A stretch of 6,557 nt of DNA, from contig JAEYTQ010000778.1 of NCBI GenBank assembly GCA_023433965.1, positions 1 through 6,557 on the forward strand, in the 5' to 3' direction. Shown here one piece after another: positions 1-4,142 of this stretch. Numbering within the stretch: the stretch's first letter is position 1; the number at the start of each line of letters is the position of its first letter. Under the pieces are notes generated by a model. It had not been told where the DNA came from and ran no database searches. It saw only the letters and a list, made by a program, of their open reading frames with translations. This stretch comes from Pseudomonadota bacterium (GTDB lineage Bacteria; Pseudomonadota; Alphaproteobacteria; Rhizobiales; Xanthobacteraceae). The translations under genes and the position numbers were made by a program.

Positions 1-254
1 GCTTCTCCTACGGCCTCGAGCCCAAGCTCGACCGCACCGAGCCCGAGATCCTCGCGATCTACGACAAGATCATCAAGGAATGCGGCAAGCGTGGCCTCAA
101 CCCCGGCATTCATTGCAGCGGCGCCGAAGGCGCGGCGCGCGCCATCAACATGGGCTTCAAGCTGGTGACACTGTCGAACGAAGTCGGCTTGATGACGACC
201 TATGCCAAGATGCAGGTCAACGCGACCCGCAAGGATTCGGGCGGCAAGGCGTGA
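1..254 (+). CDS. HpcH/HpaI-family aldolase, C-terminal 83 residues (5' end outside window)
   Basis: The reading frame enters at base 3 and ends at TGA 252-254; the start lies upstream of the window. The visible C-terminal part fits the HpcH/HpaI aldolase/citrate lyase family: an early YGLEPKLD stretch, a helix with IYDKIIKECGKRGLNPGIHC, then GAEGAARAINMGFKLVTLSNE, the late barrel pattern in which 'PGIH' and 'GFKLVT' close the TIM barrel. Family members are metal-dependent class II aldolases of the cytoplasm that release pyruvate (or a related 2-keto acid) and an aldehyde from keto-deoxy sugar acids or aromatic-degradation intermediates; GarL of galactarate catabolism is one. The metal-binding and catalytic residues lie in the missing N-terminal part, so the substrate cannot be judged. 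The next gene on the same strand is a UxaA/GarD-type dehydratase, which suggests a shared sugar-acid pathway. I am sure of the family and unsure of the specificity. Confidence 0.85.
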   Translation, partial: FSYGLEPKLDRTEPEILAIYDKIIKECGKRGLNPGIHCSGAEGAARAINMGFKLVTLSNEVGLMTTYAKMQVNATRKDSGGKA

Positions 255-260
255 TGTCTC

Positions 261-393
261 GTGTCCCGGACGCGCCGCAGCACGAAGTGATGCGGTGCAG
301 AGCCGGGACCTGGAAGCGGATGAATGACGCGACGTGACAACTGGGCCCCGGCTCTGCAGCGCATCGTTTCACGCTGCGCAGCGTCCGGGGCAC
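261..393. repeat. Paired REP-like palindromes in inverted orientation (BIME-like)
   Basis: Arm 1 (261-308) and arm 2 (346-393) are imperfect inverted copies of each other, separated by a 37-base spacer. Over the 45-base core (264-308 against the reverse complement of 346-390) I count 36 identities by eye, plus a matching GTG/CAC at the outer edge. Each arm is also a palindrome: arm 1 starts TCCCGG and ends CCGGGA, and inside it CCGCAGCAC faces GTGATGCGG with one mismatch. The element can therefore fold as one long stem or as two separate hairpins, the layout of paired REP units. It occupies most of the gap between the aldolase stop and the dehydratase ribosome binding site. I recall very similar units as frequent intergenic repeats in Bradyrhizobium; that is memory, not a search. 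Possible roles are mRNA processing or stabilisation, transcription attenuation, or a passive mobile repeat. Confidence 0.8.
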
Positions 394-418
394 CATCATT
401 TCGATAGAGGAGACAGCC

Positions 419-1942
419 ATGACCATCAGTCCCGTCATCCGCCTGCATCCCGATGATGGCGTGGTGATCGCGCGTGCCAGCCTGCCGCCGGGCACGGTGG
501 TCGCAGACGGCGTGACCACGGTCGATCGCATTCCCTCCGGCCACAAGGTCGCGATCAAGCCGATCGCGGTGGGCGAGCCGGTCAGGCGCTACGGCCAGAT
601 CATCGGCTTTGCCACCCAGGCGATCGCGCCGGGCCAGCACGTGCACACGCAGAACTGCGGCATGGGCGATTTCGCGAAGGACTACGCCTATTGCGTCGAC
701 GTCAAGCCGACGCCGAATTTCGACCTGCCGGCGACCTTCGAAGGCATCCGCCGCCCGGATGGCCGCGTCGCCACGCGCAACTATATCGGCATCCTCACCT
801 CGGTGAATTGCAGCGCGCATGTCGCGAGCCTCGTCGCCGACGTGTTCAAGAAGAATCCCTTCACCGGCGACAATCCGCTGGCCGATTTTCCCAATGTCGA
901 CGGCGTGGTGGCGCTGACCCACAAGACCGGCTGCGGCATGACGCAGAACGAGCCGCTGGCGCTGCTCCGCCGCACGCTCGGCGGCTATGCGCGGCACGTC
1001 AATTTCTCGCACGTCATCGTGCTCGGTCTCGGCTGCGAGGTGAACCAGATCGGCGGGCTCATGGAAGAGCAGAAGCTCGCCGGCCGCCTGCGTGCGATGG
1101 ACATCCAGGAGGTCGGCGGCACCCGCAAGACGGTCGAAGCCGGCATCGCTTTCGTGCGCGAGGCGCTCACCGATGCCGACAAGGTCAAGCGCGAGACCGT
1201 GCCGGCGAGCGAGCTCACCGTGGCGCTGCAATGCGGCGGATCGGACGGCTATTCAGGGGTATCAGCCAATCCCGCGCTCGGCGCTGCCAGCGACCTCATC
1301 GTCCGCCACGGCGGCACCGTGATCCTGTCGGAGACGCCGGAGACCTACGGCGCCGAGCACCTGCTGACGCGCCGCGCCGTCAGCCGCGAGGTCGGCGAGA
1401 AGCTGGTCGACCTGATGCGCTGGTGGGACGAATATACCGCGCGCGAAGGCGCCGAGATGAACGCCAATCCGAGCCCCGGCAACAAGGCCGGCGGCCTCAC
1501 CACGATCCTGGAGAAGTCGCTCGGCGCGATGGCGAAGGCGGGCACCACCAATCTCGTCGAAGTGCTCCGCTATGCCGAGCCCGTCACCAAGAAGGGCTTC
1601 GTGTTCATGGACACGCCCGGCTACGATCCCGTGGCTGCGACCGGACAGGTCGCCGGCGGCGCCAATCTGGTCTGCTTCACCACGGGCCGCGGCAGCGTGT
1701 TCGGCTGCAAGCCGGCGCCCTCGATCAAGCTCGCCACCAACACGCCGATGTACCAGCGCATGGAAGATGACATGGACGTCAATTGCGGCACCATTCTCCA
1801 AGGCGAGGAGAGCGTCGAGCAATGCGGCCAGCGCATCTTCGATCTCATTCTCAAGACCGCCTCCGGCCAGCGGACCAAGAGCGAGAGCTTCGACTTCGGC
1901 GGCGCCGAATTCGCGCCTTGGGTGTTGGGCGCGACGATGTAG
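419..1942 (+). CDS. UxaA/GarD-family sugar-acid dehydratase (altronate/galactarate dehydratase type)
   Basis: Complete 507-residue protein, close to the family length (about 495-525). The start is firm: AGAGGAG at 406-412 lies 6 bases before ATG. Residues about 10-85 form a SAF-type domain (SGHKVAIKPIAVGEPVRRYG, then HVHTQN at 74-79, whose histidines fit the metal/substrate site). From about 107 runs the UxaA catalytic body: FEGIRRPDGRVATRN, LGLGCEVNQ with Cys206, CGGSDGYSGVSANP from Cys272, NPSPGNKAGG at 350-359, and TTGRGS at 421-426. Known members dehydrate D-altronate (UxaA) or galactarate (GarD), usually with iron or another divalent metal. The HVHTQN region and the NPSPGNKAGG to VLRYAEP stretch look more like UxaA, but the upstream HpcH/HpaI aldolase recalls the GarD-GarL pair. 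Family and start are confident; the substrate is open, so I give no symbol. I see no clear terminator after it. Confidence 0.93.
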   Translation: MTISPVIRLHPDDGVVIARASLPPGTVVADGVTTVDRIPSGHKVAIKPIAVGEPVRRYGQIIGFATQAIAPGQHVHTQNCGMGDFAKDYAYCVDVKPTPNFDLPATFEGIRRPDGRVATRNYIGILTSVNCSAHVASLVADVFKKNPFTGDNPLADFPNVDGVVALTHKTGCGMTQNEPLALLRRTLGGYARHVNFSHVIVLGLGCEVNQIGGLMEEQKLAGRLRAMDIQEVGGTRKTVEAGIAFVREALTDADKVKRETVPASELTVALQCGGSDGYSGVSANPALGAASDLIVRHGGTVILSETPETYGAEHLLTRRAVSREVGEKLVDLMRWWDEYTAREGAEMNANPSPGNKAGGLTTILEKSLGAMAKAGTTNLVEVLRYAEPVTKKGFVFMDTPGYDPVAATGQVAGGANLVCFTTGRGSVFGCKPAPSIKLATNTPMYQRMEDDMDVNCGTILQGEESVEQCGQRIFDLILKTASGQRTKSESFDFGGAEFAPWVLGATM

Positions 1943-2044
1943 CGGGGGAGCGGGCGCGTCGCAATCGCAACGCAGTCGCATTTGAATTGGTTGATGAGAG
2001 ACGCGTGCAGTTGCGACCGATGCAACGATCCCTCGCCAAGTAGT

Positions 2045-2062
2045 GGTACGGAGATCCGTACC
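2045..2062. promoter_or_regulatory. Perfect 8-bp inverted repeat, candidate operator upstream of the PAS/chemoreceptor pair
   Basis: GGTACGGA and TCCGTACC face each other across a GA spacer, with no mismatch in 16 paired bases. The site lies 103 bases downstream of the dehydratase stop and 108 bases upstream of the PAS gene ATG. It is compact and symmetrical, the form expected for a dimeric helix-turn-helix repressor or activator, and no T-run follows it, so it does not look like a terminator. I do not recognise the regulator. It could also be a small repeated element of the genome. Confidence 0.45.
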
Positions 2063-2071
2063 TCGCCCCAA

Positions 2072-2085
2072 AAGTTCCCGAACTT
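2072..2085. promoter_or_regulatory. Second short perfect inverted repeat, possible operator or promoter element
   Basis: AAGTTC and GAACTT pair perfectly across a CC spacer. The repeat begins 9 bases after the larger palindrome at 2045-2062, so both lie on roughly the same stretch ahead of the PAS gene. It is not an alphaproteobacterial LexA box, which is a GTTC-N7-GTTC direct repeat. With 6-bp arms, chance occurrence is possible. Its position between the first palindrome and the PAS gene is the main reason to list it. Confidence 0.3.
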
Positions 2086-2170
2086 ACATCTGGTTAACAT
2101 TGTTGCCTTAGACAGGGCCTTGATGCGGCTGCACAGCGTCGTGCGGCCGGCCTGACATGAGGATCGACCG

Positions 2171-2689
2171 ATGCAAGCGATACGTCCCACGGGGGTGGAA
2201 AATCTCCTCGGTGAGGAGGAGCTGATCGTATCGAAGACCGACCTCAAGGGCCGCATCACCTATGCCAACGACGTCTTCATCCGGATGGCGAAGTATTCGT
2301 GGAAGGAGCTGATGGGCGCGCCCCACAGCCTGATCCGCCATCCCGACATGCCGCGCGCCGTCTTCAAGCTGCTCTGGGACACGCTTCAGTCCAAGCAGGA
2401 AATCTTCGCCTACGTCGTCAACCTCGCGAAGGACGGCAGCCACTATTGGGTGTTCGCCCACGTCACGCCGACATTCGACGAGCGCGGCAACATCGTCGGC
2501 TATCACTCCAACCGTCGCAAGCCGGATCCCGCGCAGATCGATCGTATCAAACCGATCTACAAGACGCTGTGCGCGGAAGAGGCGCGGCATGCCAATGCCA
2601 AGGAGGGCATGCAGGCGAGCTTCGAGGCGATGGTCGGGCTGCTCAAGCAACAGGGTGTCGGTTACGATGAATTTGTGCTCTCTCTCTAA
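2171..2689 (+). CDS. Aer-like PAS-domain protein (probable FAD redox/oxygen sensor, separate from its receptor)
   Basis: 172 residues, cytoplasmic, no membrane segment. GAGGA at 2159-2163 lies 7 bases before ATG. Residues about 18-118 form one PAS domain of the E. coli Aer type: [16 protein letters not shown] (21-36), LIRHPDMP (54-61), KDGSHYWV (87-94) and IVGY (108-111). Residues corresponding to the Aer FAD-pocket positions N34, R57, H58 and D60 are present as N33, R56, H57 and D59; the Aer position W79 is F79 here. Residues 119-172 are a helical linker ending in YDEFVLSL, comparable in place to the F1 segment that joins the Aer PAS to the membrane. In Aer the same chain continues into membrane, HAMP and signalling domains. 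Here the frame stops at TAA 2687-2689, and the chemoreceptor gene starts 20 bases before this stop in another frame. Likely role: sensing redox or oxygen for taxis together with that receptor. FAD binding is inferred from homology; other PAS ligands are possible. Confidence 0.88.
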   Translation: MQAIRPTGVENLLGEEELIVSKTDLKGRITYANDVFIRMAKYSWKELMGAPHSLIRHPDMPRAVFKLLWDTLQSKQEIFAYVVNLAKDGSHYWVFAHVTPTFDERGNIVGYHSNRRKPDPAQIDRIKPIYKTLCAEEARHANAKEGMQASFEAMVGLLKQQGVGYDEFVLSL

Positions 2690-3971
2690 GGCGCAGGGAG
2701 CGACCGCGCTCGCGTGTGGTCTCGCCGTCGTCGCGCTGGTTCTCTCGCTTCTCGGTCTGACCGGTATCGTCAATGCCGCCTCGCTCGGCGCCACGGTCGC
2801 GCTGCTCGGCTACGCCGTCTGGTGTCAGTATCGTACGGCGGTGGCAGTCGACGAGGTCGCCGATGTGTGCCGCAAGGCGGCGCGCGGCGATCTCGAGGCG
2901 CGGATCATGAGCGACCGGCAGGCGGGGCGCATCGGCTCGATCCAGAAATCCGTCAACGACATGCTCGACATCGCCGACGCCTTCGTACGCGAGGCCTCGG
3001 CGTCAATGGACTTTGCCAGCCGCGGCAAGTATTTCCGCAAGATCCTCGCGCGCGGTCTGCCCGGCTCGTTCCGCCGCTCGGCGGTCGTGATCAATGCCGG
3101 CACCGACAGCCTCGGCCGCCGCGTCGAGGAGATCGCCGGCCTCGCGCGGCAGTTCGGCACGCATCTCGACGCCGTTGCAGGCGGCCTCATGGGCGCCGCG
3201 ACCGACCTCGAATCCGACGCCGGCCAGATGGCGGCTGCGGCTGAGAAGACCAGCCGGCAGACCTCGGGCGTGCTCAGTGCATCCGACCAGGCTTCGCGCA
3301 ACGTCGCCACCGTCGCCAGCGCCGCGGAGCAACTCGCCTCGTCGATCGCCGAGATCACCCGCCAGGTGGCCGGCTCGACCGCGAGCACCGGGCGGGCGGT
3401 GAACGAAGCCAATCGTGCCGGCAGCGAGATCCGTAACCTTGCGGACGCCGCGATGCAGATCGGCGACGTCGTCAAGCTGATCAGCGAGATCGCCTCGCAG
3501 ACCAACCTGCTCGCGCTCAACGCCACGATCGAGGCGGCCCGTGCGGGCGATGCCGGCCGCGGCTTCGCGGTGGTGGCTTCCGAGGTCAAGAGCCTCGCCA
3601 ACCAGACCGCGAAAGCGACCGAGGAGATCAGCGCCAAGGTCGGCGAGATGCAGCAATCGACCACCACTTCGGTCGCGGCCGTCGAGGCGATCGCGCAGAC
3701 CATCGCCGAGATCGACGGCATCACGGCGAGCATTGCCGCCTCGATCGAGCAGCAGGGCGCCGCGACGCGCGAGATCGCCCGCAACGTTCAAGAAGCCTCC
3801 GCCGGCACCTCGCAGGTCTCCTCCAACGTGACGGGCATCAGCGAGGCCGCCGCCGACACCGGCCGTGTCGCTGCCCGCGTCAACAGCGCCTCCGAACGCG
3901 TCCACGGCGAAGTCGGGACGCTCCGCCACGAAGTGACCCAGTTCCTACAGCGGCTGACGTCGGCGGCGTAG
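2667..3971 (+). CDS. Methyl-accepting chemotaxis protein, Aer-like, without its own sensory domain
   Basis: 434 residues from ATG 2667. The frame is open further upstream, but the upstream residues (Arg-rich, out of frame with the PAS gene) are a shadow. Two hydrophobic segments at about 11-34 and 37-55, separated by only a few residues, form a membrane hairpin with almost no periplasmic part, as in Aer. Residues about 57-105 are HAMP-like ([11 protein letters not shown], then [14 protein letters not shown]). A further stretch with [20 protein letters not shown] (118-137) looks like a second HAMP-like or linker unit. Residues about 160-434 are a long coiled coil with the conserved CheA/CheW-binding tip from E274 ([21 protein letters not shown]) through [11 protein letters not shown] (297-307). 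There is no C-terminal NWETF-type CheR tether; the protein ends LTSAA. The ribosome binding site is weak (AGGG about 12 bases upstream) and lies inside the PAS gene, so translation is probably coupled to it. Role: inner-membrane signalling half of a taxis receptor, with the PAS protein as the likely input. Confidence 0.92.
   Translation: MNLCSLSKAQGATALACGLAVVALVLSLLGLTGIVNAASLGATVALLGYAVWCQYRTAVAVDEVADVCRKAARGDLEARIMSDRQAGRIGSIQKSVNDMLDIADAFVREASASMDFASRGKYFRKILARGLPGSFRRSAVVINAGTDSLGRRVEEIAGLARQFGTHLDAVAGGLMGAATDLESDAGQMAAAAEKTSRQTSGVLSASDQASRNVATVASAAEQLASSIAEITRQVAGSTASTGRAVNEANRAGSEIRNLADAAMQIGDVVKLISEIASQTNLLALNATIEAARAGDAGRGFAVVASEVKSLANQTAKATEEISAKVGEMQQSTTTSVAAVEAIAQTIAEIDGITASIAASIEQQGAATREIARNVQEASAGTSQVSSNVTGISEAAADTGRVAARVNSASERVHGEVGTLRHEVTQFLQRLTSAA
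2678..2687 (+). repeat. (CT)5 dinucleotide tract at the PAS/chemoreceptor junction
   Basis: Five CT units run into the TAA stop of the PAS gene and lie within the 23-base overlap with the chemoreceptor gene. In the PAS frame the tract is read CTC TCT CTC TAA; in the receptor frame it is read TCT CTC TCT AAG. Adding one CT unit (or removing one base) would join the two frames. Dinucleotide tracts can slip during replication, but five units is short. Confidence 0.6.
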
Positions 3972-4000
3972 GGGTTTCCGCCGAGAGGACGGTGCTCTCT

Positions 4001-4030
4001 TTCCCTCTCCTCTTGTAAGGGGAGAAGGAA
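4001..4030 (+). terminator. Hairpin after the chemoreceptor gene, possible terminator
   Basis: TTCCCTCTCC (4001-4010) pairs with GGAGAAGGAA (4021-4030) with one mismatch, and pairing can continue into the loop to leave about four unpaired bases. It starts 29 bases after the receptor stop. A purine-rich tail (GAAGAAG) follows instead of a T-run, so it is not a classical Rho-independent terminator. It could instead protect the 3' end of the mRNA or be a small interspersed repeat. Confidence 0.35.
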
Positions 4031-4102
4031 GAAGAAGCTCCCTGCCCGGATACTTCCTAGGCACCCCGTGCCCGTTGTTAGTGCTTGATCGCACCCTCCT
4101 CA

Positions 4103-4134
4103 GGTGTTCTGCTCAAAAAAGCTGCTGGAGCACC
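4103..4134 (+). promoter_or_regulatory. Weak hairpin covering the ribosome binding site of the transglutaminase gene
   Basis: Bases 4103-4111 can pair with 4126-4134, giving six Watson-Crick and three G-U pairs around a 14-base A-rich loop. The 3' arm contains GGAG (4127-4130), the only Shine-Dalgarno-like sequence before GTG 4143. If it forms, it would partly mask initiation. The wobble content makes it marginal. If translation actually began at GTG 4104, this would be coding sequence. Confidence 0.15.
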
Positions 4135-4142
4135 GCACCGCC

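Noticed and set aside
200..1231. A 343-codon open frame on the minus strand across the aldolase end, the repeat and the dehydratase start
   Set aside because: It runs through the palindromic repeat and opposite a well-supported gene, and its product (many His, Asp and Arg) resembles no family. It is a composition artefact.
1965..2026. Short inverted repeats (TCGCAAC / GTTGCGA and GTTGC / GCAAC) after the dehydratase stop as a terminator
   Set aside because: Arms of only 5-7 bases, with a long spacer in one case, and no T-run. They are no better than chance in this GC-rich sequence.
2072..2085. LexA (SOS) box in the GTTC...GAAC sequence
   Set aside because: The alphaproteobacterial SOS box is a GTTC-N7-GTTC direct repeat. 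This is an inverted repeat with a 2-base spacer.
2094..2111. Full CtrA box (TTAA-N7-TTAA) upstream of the PAS gene
   Set aside because: Only one TTAA is present. The nearest partner is TTAG after 10 bases, so spacing and sequence both fail.
2589..2666. Upstream extension of the chemoreceptor by 26 residues
   Set aside because: These bases encode the end of the PAS protein in its own frame. The extension is Arg/Ser-rich and unlike a receptor N-terminus, while ATG 2667 begins directly before the membrane hairpin.
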